A stretch of DNA of 10,324 nt from Candidatus Thorarchaeota archaeon (GCA_004524595.1 SDOA01000129.1:1-10324), one strand, 5' to 3'. Shown: positions 1 to 7,359, numbered from the stretch's first letter. Program-made: numbers and translations. The notes: a model not told the origin generated them from the sequence alone.

Positions 1-173
1 ATCATCACGCCACTCATATACGAGGCATAGAGGAAATCAGCTCCAGGAACATATGCTCCTAGGCCAGTTGTCGCAGCAAACACACCCGGGATGATCATCT
101 GGAGTGCAACAAGCACATCCATAATCGCTCCGATGATGTAGCTGAACTTAAGAATGATAATTGGATTCCTCAT
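1..173 (-). CDS. small multi-pass membrane protein, N-terminal fragment
   Basis: This partial gene runs off the left edge; 57 codons are visible and no stop is reached. It begins MRNPIIILKF and is strongly hydrophobic: a first membrane helix spans about residues 4-33, then comes a short Gly/Ala/Pro-rich loop (AATTGLGAYVPGAD) and the start of a second segment. From memory the pattern resembles small four-helix hypothetical membrane proteins of archaea and bacteria, but no named family can be assigned. I chose the ATG at 173 because GGTGG lies about 9 bases upstream on the minus strand. An in-frame ATG at 203 would add ten residues but has no ribosome site. Function is unknown. It is divergent from the permease relic on its right. 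Confidence 0.6.
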   Translation of the reverse strand, partial: MRNPIIILKFSYIIGAIMDVLVALQMIIPGVFAATTGLGAYVPGADFLYASYMSGVM

Positions 174-191
174 CTGGATTACCACCGTTGA

Positions 192-461
192 AATAGTTAC
201 CATATTCGATGGGAGCAGTCGCCACTTGGTTCGTTTCTTGAGTTACTTGATGCGAATCCATCAGGTGTTATTATCACTAATGACCTAGCTGTACTCTATG
301 GTCTAAGTATAGGCGATACACTTCGGGCTTGCACGATCAATGATACTGAGTTCATTCCACATCCATTTTCAATAATAGGCATTACCGACTGTCTTCCAGA
401 CAGCTTAGTTACAGAAAGTGGATTCAATTTTCTAGCAGGTGAAGATCATCGAATCATTTGA
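192..461 (+). pseudogene. relic of an FtsX/MacB-type ABC transporter permease (extracytoplasmic domain)
   Basis: An 89-codon open stretch lies between a TGA at 189-191 and a TGA at 459-461, with no ATG, GTG or TTG start in its first half. The translation contains GVIITNDLAVLYGLSIGDTL and then PFSIIGITDCLP. This matches the usual order in the extracytoplasmic domain of FtsX/MacB permeases: a residue run like 'visesla..lgl..GDtl', then 'f.VvGi.d..p'. The flanking transmembrane segments of such permeases, normally several hundred residues, are absent on both sides. The next gene overlaps its tail in another frame. I read it as the leftover of a deleted or recombined permease gene. It could instead be a chance open frame, but the motif order makes that less likely. 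Confidence 0.5.
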
Positions 462-924
462 TCCAGCACTGTTCATGACTCAAGACAACATTACCAACCT
501 TGGAGAAATGGCACAATATTCACCGCCAATAACAGTAGCTCTCGCAAGTTTCATTCTACCGCTTGCTCTTGGACTCTGGGCAACTTCCTGGTCTCTCGAA
601 GATACAGGATTAATTCACTACAAAGTGCCACGTGAAGGAGAAAGTGGTTTCTATGAGGTCGAACCAATCCATTCGAGGCTCAATGGTTATCTCAAGGGCT
701 TTGCAGGAATTTCATCAGTATTGTTCTTGGTCAATATCTTTCTCCAGATCTCTAGCTTGGTTGATGAATGGGAAAATGCTCTATTCACTTTGCTTGTCCC
801 CTTCTTCACAATTATCCAAATGATACCAGCATACCTTGTTTATCTCAGACTGGACAAGAGCTATCTCAGAAAGAACATTCCACAAGGAGCTACACTTCGA
901 AAGGAAGACATTGTGAAAGATTGA
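439..924 (+). CDS. three-helix membrane protein of unknown function
   Basis: This 161-residue protein has hydrophobic segments at about residues 30-50, 87-106 and 115-136, and a charged C-terminus ending in KEDIVKD. Between helices 1 and 2 is a hydrophilic stretch with LEDTGLIHYKVP and a conserved-looking YEVEPIHSRL, probably one soluble loop. The start is uncertain. GTG at 439 gives the longest frame but overlaps the permease relic and has no ribosome site. ATG at 475 gives MTQDNITNLG and keeps all three helices. I do not recognise the family. A hairpin with a T-rich tail follows 25 bases after the stop, so it looks like a single-gene unit. Base composition matches the neighbouring Kelch gene. 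Confidence 0.65.
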   Translation: MKIIESFDPALFMTQDNITNLGEMAQYSPPITVALASFILPLALGLWATSWSLEDTGLIHYKVPREGESGFYEVEPIHSRLNGYLKGFAGISSVLFLVNIFLQISSLVDEWENALFTLLVPFFTIIQMIPAYLVYLRLDKSYLRKNIPQGATLRKEDIVKD

Positions 925-948
925 GCATTGATCTGAATCGAAATAATC

Positions 949-983
949 TAGCAGAATTACTCTGCTATGTTTCTTATTATTTA
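949..983 (+). terminator. hairpin terminator after the three-helix membrane protein
   Basis: A perfect 7-base stem, TAGCAGA (949-955) with TCTGCTA (961-967), encloses a 5-base loop. It is followed by the T-rich run TGTTTCTTATTATTT. It sits 25 bases past the stop at 924. T-rich tracts terminate archaeal transcription, and the stem may assist. Confidence 0.5.
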
Positions 984-994
984 ATTATATATTT
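980..994 (+). promoter_or_regulatory. possible TATA box for the Kelch-phosphoesterase gene
   Basis: The run TTTAATTATATATTTG contains a good archaeal TATA core (TTATATAT). A start of transcription about 25 bases on would leave a leader of roughly 100 bases before the ATG at 1121. It directly abuts the upstream terminator and is AT-rich, so the match could be fortuitous. Confidence 0.35.
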
Positions 995-1107
995 GTGTAT
1001 ATGTCCGATTACACAATCCTCTTATTCTATGCAGTGTATATCTAACGGTTTCAAGCTTATTCAAAGAATGAGATATTCATTGGCAGGGTTACAATCATTT
1101 GCTGAAT

Positions 1108-1113
1108 AGGAGG
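1108..1113 (+). promoter_or_regulatory. Shine-Dalgarno site for the Kelch-phosphoesterase gene
   Basis: A full AGGAGG lies 7 bases before the ATG at 1121 and fixes that start. It is the strongest ribosome site in the window. Confidence 0.8.
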
Positions 1114-1120
1114 AAGAGCA

Positions 1121-4100
1121 ATGAAAATAGAAAAATGGAAATTCACAGCATTAGCTGTGATTTTAGTGTGCTTGATGGTGTCATGTTCATTTATCGGATT
1201 CTTGGATTCAACTTATAGATTGACATTGGATAATAGACAGAATAGTGGAGTTGTAGATGAGACTCTAACTTCAACGCTAGATGATATACCATTACGCATG
1301 TCTACAGACTTTGTTTACGACTCGGAGAGTGACAAAGCCATCTTTTTCGGAGGTGCAACTGAAAATCTGCATGCCGATTATGAAGACACCTGGAGTTACG
1401 ATTTCAACACAAACACATGGACTAACATGTCACCTTCAGTGAATCCACCTGCTTCTGATTTCAACCAAATGGTGTATCATTCTGGGGAGGACAAGGTTGT
1501 TCTCTTCGGTGGCCATGTTTCAGGTGCAGCTGATAATTGGTTGAACCATAATGAAACTTGGACTTATGATTACAATACAAACACTTGGACCGATATGGAT
1601 CCTGTTCTAGCTCCGCCAGCTATTGCTGGTGGGTGTATGGCATATGACAGTGAGTCTAACCTGATTGTCCTCTTTGCGGGATCAACTAATGATTGGGTTG
1701 AAGATGGAATGATTTCAGAAACATGGACTTATGACTTAGGGACAAACACTTGGACAAATGTCACAACAAGCTCTCAGCCATCACCTCGCAGTTGGTCTTC
1801 ATTGGCATATGATATTGAGTCGGATTACATTGTACTCCATGGAGGATGGACTACAGAAGGCTCAGGTTGGTCCATTCTAACTGACACATGGACCTACGAT
1901 ACAAACATTAACACATGGACTGAGATATCCGTTGTGGGTCCAACCATCCTTGGAGATTTTGCATATGACAGTGAGTCTGATCTAATTGTCTTCTGGGGTG
2001 GTACAGCAGACATGAATGAGCTAGTCGAAGACCTTCGTTCTGAAACTTGGACATATGATACAAATACTGAAACATGGGAGCAAATGGTTAATGAGGTCAA
2101 ACCACCAGTTAGATCGCGTGGAGAGTTAGTGTACGACAGTGAATCCGATAAGATACTACTCTTTGGTGGAATTCTAGACGGTGGTTGGGAAACAGAAGAG
2201 GTGGTTCACGACTGTTGGTCATATGACTTGAACAACAATCTATGGAACAATGTTGACTGGGATTGGCAGGAGATGACACCTATCAACTCACCAGGAACAA
2301 GAACAGGATCACCATTAGTCTATGATATTGAATCAGATAGGATGGTAGTATTCAGTGGATGGGATAACTTGTACTATAGTGGTTCAAGGTACAATGATAC
2401 TTTCACTTACGATTACAACATGAATACGTGGACAAATATGTCACCAGCAACGCAGCCTACTGGAAGAGGAGGTCATGCGATGGCATATAGTCAAAGGGCC
2501 GACACAATAGTCATGTTTGGGGGATCCATAGGACACCAAACTGCCTATGACAAGTTCAATGCAGAAACTTGGACTTATGATCTTAATACGAACACATGGA
2601 CAAATAAGTCGCCATCAAACAATCCATCACCTCGAGCATTTGCGAGTTTAACATATGATAACAAATCTGATGTGTTTGTTCTGTTCGGAGGCTGGCCAGG
2701 TGGTTGGGGAAATGCATACCATGACACATGGATATACAATCTTACTTCAAATACATGGACAAATGTCACGACTTCAATTCACCCTGCAGGAAGTCTCCTT
2801 GCCAGTATGATGTATGACTATAAGGATGATAGAATCCTCCTTATTGGTGGAAATAGTTGGGAAGAATTCAATAACGAGATTTGGGTATATAATGTAACAG
2901 ATAACTTGTGGACAGAATTAATTGCTACAACGTTAGGTCCACAGTTTGGTATAGGGCTTGCCTTCGACCTTCAATCGGACCTAATTGTTGCTACTGGTGG
3001 TCCATTAGATTTGGATGAGAGTATATTTGTGAGTGAAACATGGATTTACAATTTAACATCAGGTCAGTGGAATACCACATACTCTCCGAATAATCCACCA
3101 CACAGAAGTAGGATGAGCTTAGCCTATGATATCGAATCTGATAGGATTATTATGTACGGTGGAGCACTTCCGGATGGAACAGAAGGAGATGCAATAGGAG
3201 ATACGTGGGCTTATGATTATCGGGTAAATCCTGTAATGGATAATTATGGTCCACCCGAACTTGATATTACCGTAGATGATAATGAACTTATTCTTACGTG
3301 GACACCTCCAGAGCCAGTAGTGGGTATCTCAATCCAAGGATATAATATCTACAGAGGAGATGTATCATCAGAGTATGAATTGATTGCAGAACTTGGGAAT
3401 GTTCTTACCTACACCGACAAGACTGCAGGATTTGGAATCACATACCATTATGCTGTATCTGCTCTGTCTGAAAATGGAGAAGGAGAATTATCAAATGAAG
3501 AAATTGGATTACGTCAAATCAATAAGCACGATAATGGTATCTTTAATTTCATTGTTTATGGTGATACAAGAGCAGGTGATGACTCAGCAGTAGCTGCTAT
3601 ACATAATGACTTGGTTAGTCACTATCTACAGCATGATCCAGAGATGATTATTCACTCAGGAGATATGGTCTATCATGGTGGTGAAGCTGAACAATGGCCA
3701 CTTTTTGATGCGTCAATCTCAGCAATAGCAGACTGGGATAGCGAGATTGAATTCTTTGGAGCTGTTGGAAACCACGAATGGTATACCAATGTCTATGGAG
3801 TAACCGATGAAGATTTCAGTGCCTATCGGGATTACTTCGATTTCTCATCTGTTATTGATGAAGAAGGAGAAACAGAGCTCAATTATGCATTTGACAGGCA
3901 GGGCATTCATTTCGTTATCCTCAATACTGTGAATGACTGGACAGATGAGACCTACACTTGTCCTACAACGCAAATGGAATGGCTAGAAGCAGACCTTGCA
4001 GAAGAACATAATTTCACAATTGTCATTACACATTACCCATCATATTCGATACTAGTTGATAGACCAGATCGGCTTGCTCAAGCAGCAAGTCTACGAGAAG

Positions 4101-4510
4101 AATTCGAAGACCTATTCACACCGGATAGTGTTGACATTGTCTTCAGTGGACATAATCATTACTATTATCGAACAGTCCGAGATGGCGTATACTATATCAC
4201 CGCAGCAGGTGGAGGTGCGCCACTCTATGAATCTGATACTGTTGACACAGATTGGATTTCAGGTGATATTCGCTCTGAGAAATACCATTATTGTGTCTGT
4301 TCACTCAATGAAGGTGATTTAGTAATCCAAGTAATCGCACTTGATGGAATAGTAATAGACTCGATGACGTTTACAGATGCCGTGCAATATACGTCTACCA
4401 ATACGACAGGAGGAATTGATCAGTCCACAATGATCATGTATGTAGTAATTATTAGCGTTGTTGCAGTCGTCATTATAGTAGTTGTTCTTTTCATCAAAAA
4501 GAAAAAATGA
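1121..4510 (+). CDS. secreted, membrane-anchored Kelch-Fn3-phosphoesterase fusion protein
   Basis: This 1129-residue protein probably works outside the cell. Residues 1-30 form a signal peptide (basic KIEKWK, then a hydrophobic core). Residues about 60-705 hold twelve Kelch-type repeats with the recurring pattern YDxESDxxxxFGG ... TWTYDxNTNTWT. About 711-797 is an Fn3-like domain (LTWTPPEP, YNIYRG, YHYAVSA). About 808-1085 is a calcineurin-like metallophosphoesterase with all five metal motifs: G814-D815, GDMVY (D848, Y851), GNHE (N884, H885), H971 in ITHYP, and GHNH (H1011, H1013). Residues 1104-1125 are a membrane helix, ending in KKKK. Many N-x-S/T sequons suggest glycosylation. The GDxxY tyrosine and the preceding Fn3-like domain recall purple acid phosphatases. 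The substrate is unknown: hydrolysis of a phosphoester bound or positioned by the Kelch domain is inferred. Confidence 0.9.
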   Translation: MKIEKWKFTALAVILVCLMVSCSFIGFLDSTYRLTLDNRQNSGVVDETLTSTLDDIPLRMSTDFVYDSESDKAIFFGGATENLHADYEDTWSYDFNTNTWTNMSPSVNPPASDFNQMVYHSGEDKVVLFGGHVSGAADNWLNHNETWTYDYNTNTWTDMDPVLAPPAIAGGCMAYDSESNLIVLFAGSTNDWVEDGMISETWTYDLGTNTWTNVTTSSQPSPRSWSSLAYDIESDYIVLHGGWTTEGSGWSILTDTWTYDTNINTWTEISVVGPTILGDFAYDSESDLIVFWGGTADMNELVEDLRSETWTYDTNTETWEQMVNEVKPPVRSRGELVYDSESDKILLFGGILDGGWETEEVVHDCWSYDLNNNLWNNVDWDWQEMTPINSPGTRTGSPLVYDIESDRMVVFSGWDNLYYSGSRYNDTFTYDYNMNTWTNMSPATQPTGRGGHAMAYSQRADTIVMFGGSIGHQTAYDKFNAETWTYDLNTNTWTNKSPSNNPSPRAFASLTYDNKSDVFVLFGGWPGGWGNAYHDTWIYNLTSNTWTNVTTSIHPAGSLLASMMYDYKDDRILLIGGNSWEEFNNEIWVYNVTDNLWTELIATTLGPQFGIGLAFDLQSDLIVATGGPLDLDESIFVSETWIYNLTSGQWNTTYSPNNPPHRSRMSLAYDIESDRIIMYGGALPDGTEGDAIGDTWAYDYRVNPVMDNYGPPELDITVDDNELILTWTPPEPVVGISIQGYNIYRGDVSSEYELIAELGNVLTYTDKTAGFGITYHYAVSALSENGEGELSNEEIGLRQINKHDNGIFNFIVYGDTRAGDDSAVAAIHNDLVSHYLQHDPEMIIHSGDMVYHGGEAEQWPLFDASISAIADWDSEIEFFGAVGNHEWYTNVYGVTDEDFSAYRDYFDFSSVIDEEGETELNYAFDRQGIHFVILNTVNDWTDETYTCPTTQMEWLEADLAEEHNFTIVITHYPSYSILVDRPDRLAQAASLREEFEDLFTPDSVDIVFSGHNHYYYRTVRDGVYYITAAGGGAPLYESDTVDTDWISGDIRSEKYHYCVCSLNEGDLVIQVIALDGIVIDSMTFTDAVQYTSTNTTGGIDQSTMIMYVVIISVVAVVIIVVVLFIKKKK
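1298..3222 (+). repeat. twelve Kelch repeats (coding), probably two six-bladed propellers
   Basis: Twelve units of about 50-55 codons can be read in series, each with (Y/F)D.(E/K)SD, a hydrophobic run ending in GG or AG, and T-W-x-Y-(D/N) then (T/N)-x-W. Units 1-6 and 7-12 are separated by an inserted linker around residues 375-390 (VDWDWQEMTP). The units have diverged at DNA level, so this is an old protein repeat and not a recent tandem duplication. Confidence 0.8.
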
Positions 4511-4517
4511 GAACAAA

Positions 4518-4550
4518 GAGGTCGGCTTCTCGTCGACCTCACTTCACTTT
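4518..4550. terminator. hairpin terminator between convergent genes
   Basis: GAGGTCG (4518-4524) pairs perfectly with CGACCTC (4534-4540) across a 9-base loop. It lies 8 bases past the Kelch-phosphoesterase stop and is followed by ACTTCACTTTATT. On the opposite strand the stem is followed by CTTTGTTCTCATTTTTTC, also T-rich, so it could serve both converging genes. Confidence 0.55.
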
Positions 4551-4593
4551 ATTACATGAACTTATTTCGATAACCACAGTGATTATTGTTTCC

Positions 4594-6150
4594 TCATTGT
4601 TTTTCTTTTGGGTATCGTTCTTCCTTGATCCTCTTGATTTCTTCAGCTCCGTCATTATCTCCGATTTTCTCTAATATCTGGATGTATTCATCAAGACTAA
4701 TTTCCCGAATTCGAATATCATCCACATTCTGTCTGTGAAGCTCCTTGACTTTGTCAACCGTAATATCGTCACGTTTCCACGTGCTGTCGGGCATCAGAAT
4801 CTTATCTTCTTCGAAAATTACATTTTGACCATCTGCGGTGAAAAAGACTCCTGACTCGTAAGGTGAAAGATGGTACTCTTTGTTGTTCATCGATGACATC
4901 AGGTAAAGATGCCCATTTTTCACAACAGGAGCAGAGTAGAGCCTGAATGTTCCATAGTCATAACTGTACATACCAGAAAAAGTAGTCCACTCCTTCAAAT
5001 TTGGACCGGGCTCATCAGCGGGTCCACTATCATAGTCTAAGACAGTAATCTGTCCGTTATTATCAAAATAACTTAGGGTAAGAGGACGACCATTTGGTTC
5101 GAGTTCAAATTCTAAGAAAGGTATTTTCTCTCCAGAAAACACGGTTTCTGAATGTGCCTGTAGTGGGATTTCTTCACCTCTTAGATGGACTATGAGAACT
5201 CCGTCTTTGCTCTCGCAATCGATATCCAACATTCGTGAGATGTATTTACCAGCAAGACGATCTAGCCTGCTAGATGTCAATTCAGTCACTGGTGGAAGGT
5301 CTATCTTCCCTTCAAGAGAAAGGTCGTCAGGTATCGAACCCAGTTTCCATTCAATCAGTGGTTCACGAATCTTGTTCAAAATGTTAATGATTACAGAATA
5401 TGAACCAACTACCTGATTTGCCTGTATCAGCCAACCAATTCCAATCTCAGGATACATTTGATGAAGAGCAGCGTATCCTGGTCCATCACCGAAGAAGCTT
5501 AGAGCAAGGGTTCCACCAAAACGGAACTTCAATACTCCAATCCCCATTCCTGTTGCCATCATTTGATGTTCGACAGGGAACGGAAGAGAATACATCTCTT
5601 TGAGGATTTCTGGTAAGAGAAATTGTTTTCCATCAATCTTTCCACCATTGATATGCATTTGCAAGAACCTGCTCATATCCTTGACACAAGTGAATTGAGC
5701 ACCAGCAGCAATTTCTGGAAAGAGCGTCATTTCTCTAGAAGTAGGAGTGTCCTTGATATGACCTGTTGCACAATTGGCATCTTCTAGAGCTTCTTCAGCA
5801 AGAACGAAGCTACGATTCATTCCTAGAGGTCCATACACTTCTTGTTGCATGAATTTAGGGAAGCTCATTCCGCTGATTTTCCCTAGGATAAATGCAGCAA
5901 GATCAAATCCAACATTGGAGTATGAAAAGCGTGTACCAACTGAATACTTCTGCCAACTTGTCTTAATTCTTTCAATATATTCCTCAAAACTGCAGAATAT
6001 TCCATTTTCCTTGAAAATATCAATATTGTGTTGGAAACCGCCCCAGTGTGTTAAGAGATGTCTGAATGTTAGCTTCTCTCTTTCACCTTCACCAATTTTT
6101 CGAGTTTGGGCTGCTATTTGTTCGGTCTTCTCGTTCTTATTTATGCTCAC
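4594..6150 (-). CDS. beta-lactamase-type serine hydrolase lacking its catalytic N-terminus, probably inactive
   Basis: The 518-residue frame belongs to the class C beta-lactamase / penicillin-binding-like serine hydrolases. HLLTH (31-35) is the family's RHLLTHtsG landmark, YSN (77-79) is the second catalytic motif, GPLGM (107-111) is typical, and GDGPGY (221-226) takes the place of the usual HxG-containing strand. After about residue 260 comes a 250-residue C-terminal part of beta-rich character with a charged tail, as in many relatives. The nucleophile motif Ser-x-x-Lys normally lies about 60-90 residues before YSN inside a hundred-residue N-terminal region. Here only 30 residues precede HLLTH, with no such motif. 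The start is a GTG without a ribosome site, and a TGA lies just upstream in frame. I therefore suspect a decayed gene, although the remaining frame is uninterrupted. If intact it might be a non-enzymatic binder. Confidence 0.7.
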   Translation of the reverse strand: MSINKNEKTEQIAAQTRKIGEGEREKLTFRHLLTHWGGFQHNIDIFKENGIFCSFEEYIERIKTSWQKYSVGTRFSYSNVGFDLAAFILGKISGMSFPKFMQQEVYGPLGMNRSFVLAEEALEDANCATGHIKDTPTSREMTLFPEIAAGAQFTCVKDMSRFLQMHINGGKIDGKQFLLPEILKEMYSLPFPVEHQMMATGMGIGVLKFRFGGTLALSFFGDGPGYAALHQMYPEIGIGWLIQANQVVGSYSVIINILNKIREPLIEWKLGSIPDDLSLEGKIDLPPVTELTSSRLDRLAGKYISRMLDIDCESKDGVLIVHLRGEEIPLQAHSETVFSGEKIPFLEFELEPNGRPLTLSYFDNNGQITVLDYDSGPADEPGPNLKEWTTFSGMYSYDYGTFRLYSAPVVKNGHLYLMSSMNNKEYHLSPYESGVFFTADGQNVIFEEDKILMPDSTWKRDDITVDKVKELHRQNVDDIRIREISLDEYIQILEKIGDNDGAEEIKRIKEERYPKEKQ

Positions 6151-6168
6151 AAGCAGTGGTCTAGTAGG

Positions 6169-6225
6169 TCAGGGTCTCTTCATTTCAAGGCTTGATGAAT
6201 TTTTCCACATCTTCACAATTACGCT
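6169..6225 (-). pseudogene. possible shattered N-terminus of the serine hydrolase
   Basis: On the minus strand just upstream of the truncated hydrolase one frame reads EDVEKFI. A shift to the next frame reads SSLEMKRP, then a stop, then PTRPLLVSINKNEK running into the hydrolase frame. Serine hydrolases of this group often begin with 'vekfIe..m....ipGlavaiv.d', so these pieces may be remnants joined by a frameshift and a nonsense codon. The match is short and could be chance. Confidence 0.25.
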
Positions 6226-6235
6226 CAGCGGTAAT

Positions 6236-6577
6236 ATGCCTCTGTTGTTAATTGTTGATATCATTGACATACACATCAAAAGGAGGATTGAGCACAAAAG
6301 ACCGAAGTATAAAGTGGATAGTTTTGACAGCGAAGAGTCTCTTCCAAAGAGTGTAGACAAGATGCCAGCTGGTACAAGAGCGAGAGTCTCAATATCTATA
6401 CGTTTTGACTCTATTACGAGGCGACTCGTCGGACCACATGCGCCAACAGTACCATGTCCTCATTGTCTAGGGCAGATAGATTTCAACGACAGGATCGAAT
6501 GGCTCGGACCTACTGCAGTGACCTGTAGTCATTGTGGCAAAGTGATTCACATAGTAGATCTATTGCATGATGAGTGA
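6236..6577 (+). CDS. small zinc-ribbon protein
   Basis: This 113-residue protein starts with a hydrophobic stretch (MPLLLIVDIIDIHI) followed by a very basic segment (KRRIEHKRPKYK), an acidic linker and a C-terminal zinc ribbon. The four metal ligands are C74/C77 (CPHC) and C97/C100 (CSHC), 19 residues apart, the spacing of a rubredoxin-like knuckle pair. Such ribbons bind nucleic acid or protein partners; here the role is unknown. ATG at 6236 is chosen because the frame upstream of it is antisense to the hydrolase remnant. No convincing ribosome site is present. ATG at 6362 (MPAGTRARV) would still keep the whole ribbon. It is divergent from the truncated hydrolase, with 85 bases between the two starts. 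Confidence 0.6.
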   Translation: MPLLLIVDIIDIHIKRRIEHKRPKYKVDSFDSEESLPKSVDKMPAGTRARVSISIRFDSITRRLVGPHAPTVPCPHCLGQIDFNDRIEWLGPTAVTCSHCGKVIHIVDLLHDE

Positions 6578-6604
6578 AACATCGAATTCTTCATCATAAA
6601 CCGC

Positions 6605-6614
6605 CATATAAAAG
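6605..6614 (+). promoter_or_regulatory. TATA box for the small surface protein
   Basis: CATATAAAAG is a good archaeal TATA box. It lies 28 bases after the zinc-ribbon stop and about 83 before the ATG at 6697, predicting transcription from about 6635-6640 and a leader of some 60 bases. An upstream BRE is not obvious. Confidence 0.5.
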
Positions 6615-6696
6615 AATAACACTTCCATCTGAAGATATGTTGATGAAAACACAAAAATTCTAATCTTCAATTCGATAGAATACACACCGAGTAGCG

Positions 6697-7344
6697 ATGG
6701 TGAGCTCATTTAGAATTGTCACTGTTCTTGTATTAGCTATTATGGTATTAGCAGGAGTTTCAGCAACACTATTAGCTGGGTCAACAGAGAACTCTGTGAG
6801 GACTCATTATATTCCAAGTGACTCTTCAAGTGCACCAATAATAGAATGGTTCGGACCCGCAGAGAACAGCACCGAGTATGCAACGGTCTGTTGGGACGGT
6901 GCCTACACCGGTCAGACGCAGGAAGTGTGGTCATTCGAAGTGTGGGTGCATGATACCGATGGTGTAGACTGCGTCCTTTTCAGGTTTCTATGCGGCTCTA
7001 ACTCAGAGTGGGAAAACAAGACAACAGAACGTATAGAAGGCAACTCAACGTCAGGTCTGTATGCTGGTAACCTCACCTACTCTGTTGAATGGAATTCGGA
7101 GTATAATAGTCCAGCTCCGGAGTATAATATATTTATATTCAAAGTGTTTGCTAACGATTCACTTGGAAAGTGGGCGGAGACAACAACAATCACCTACATG
7201 GGAGGCTATATAGTCATCTTTTCACCTTCAACAAGCACCACAACCACTATCAATAATCCTGATTACCAATTGCTCTTGGTAGCTGCGGGTGCTTCAGGTG
7301 TCATATTTGTGATCGTTCTCGTTCTGCGCTTGAAACGTGCGTGA
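6697..7344 (+). CDS. small secreted protein with C-terminal membrane anchor
   Basis: This 215-residue surface protein has a signal peptide at residues 1-28 (hydrophobic run IVTVLVLAIMVLAGVSA). The ectodomain, about 30-170, is of beta-sandwich look (APIIEWFGPAENST, WSFEVWVHDTDG, YNIFIFKVFANDSLGKWA), like Ig- or cadherin-type folds used in archaeal surface proteins. A Ser/Thr-rich stalk at 176-186 is followed by a membrane helix at 191-210 and a short basic tail, RLKRA. Sequons N57, N107, N116, N125 and N153 suggest glycosylation. Cysteines 65, 92 and 99 could give one disulphide. No enzymatic motif is visible; binding or envelope structure is a guess. It shares its topology with the Kelch-phosphoesterase. 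The ATG has no clear ribosome site. Confidence 0.75.
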   Translation: MVSSFRIVTVLVLAIMVLAGVSATLLAGSTENSVRTHYIPSDSSSAPIIEWFGPAENSTEYATVCWDGAYTGQTQEVWSFEVWVHDTDGVDCVLFRFLCGSNSEWENKTTERIEGNSTSGLYAGNLTYSVEWNSEYNSPAPEYNIFIFKVFANDSLGKWAETTTITYMGGYIVIFSPSTSTTTTINNPDYQLLLVAAGASGVIFVIVLVLRLKRA

Positions 7345-7359
7345 TGTAGAAGTCTTCGT

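Noticed and set aside
768..1109. 113-codon open frame over the 3' end of the membrane protein and the following spacer
   Set aside because: It overlaps a better-supported gene in another frame, runs through the terminator and TATA region and has a Cys/Tyr/Ser-rich, unstructured composition.
1175..1186. Cys22 in LMVSC as a lipoprotein attachment site
   Set aside because: The lipobox is poor (Met at -3), and the protein already has a C-terminal helix as anchor; an ordinary signal peptide explains it.
1298..3222. Recurring ACACATGGAC-like words as a DNA tandem repeat or CRISPR-like array
   Set aside because: The words come from the conserved NTWT of Kelch repeats; the spacing follows codons, the copies have diverged, and there is no constant repeat with unique spacers.
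5853..5864. SFPK (residues 96-99) in the truncated hydrolase as a possible Ser-x-x-Lys nucleophile
   Set aside because: It lies after YSN, in the helix that normally reads GMSyxxy; the catalytic motif must precede YSN by 60-90 residues.
5774..6235. Open frame upstream of the zinc-ribbon gene that would lengthen it to 267 residues
   Set aside because: It is antisense to the serine hydrolase and its remnant; the encoded sequence looks like a shadow, rich in Ser/Arg/Pro without domain features.
6281..6286. AGGAGG as a ribosome site for a later start of the zinc-ribbon gene
   Set aside because: It encodes Arg-Arg in the frame, and no usable in-frame start codon lies 5-12 bases after it.
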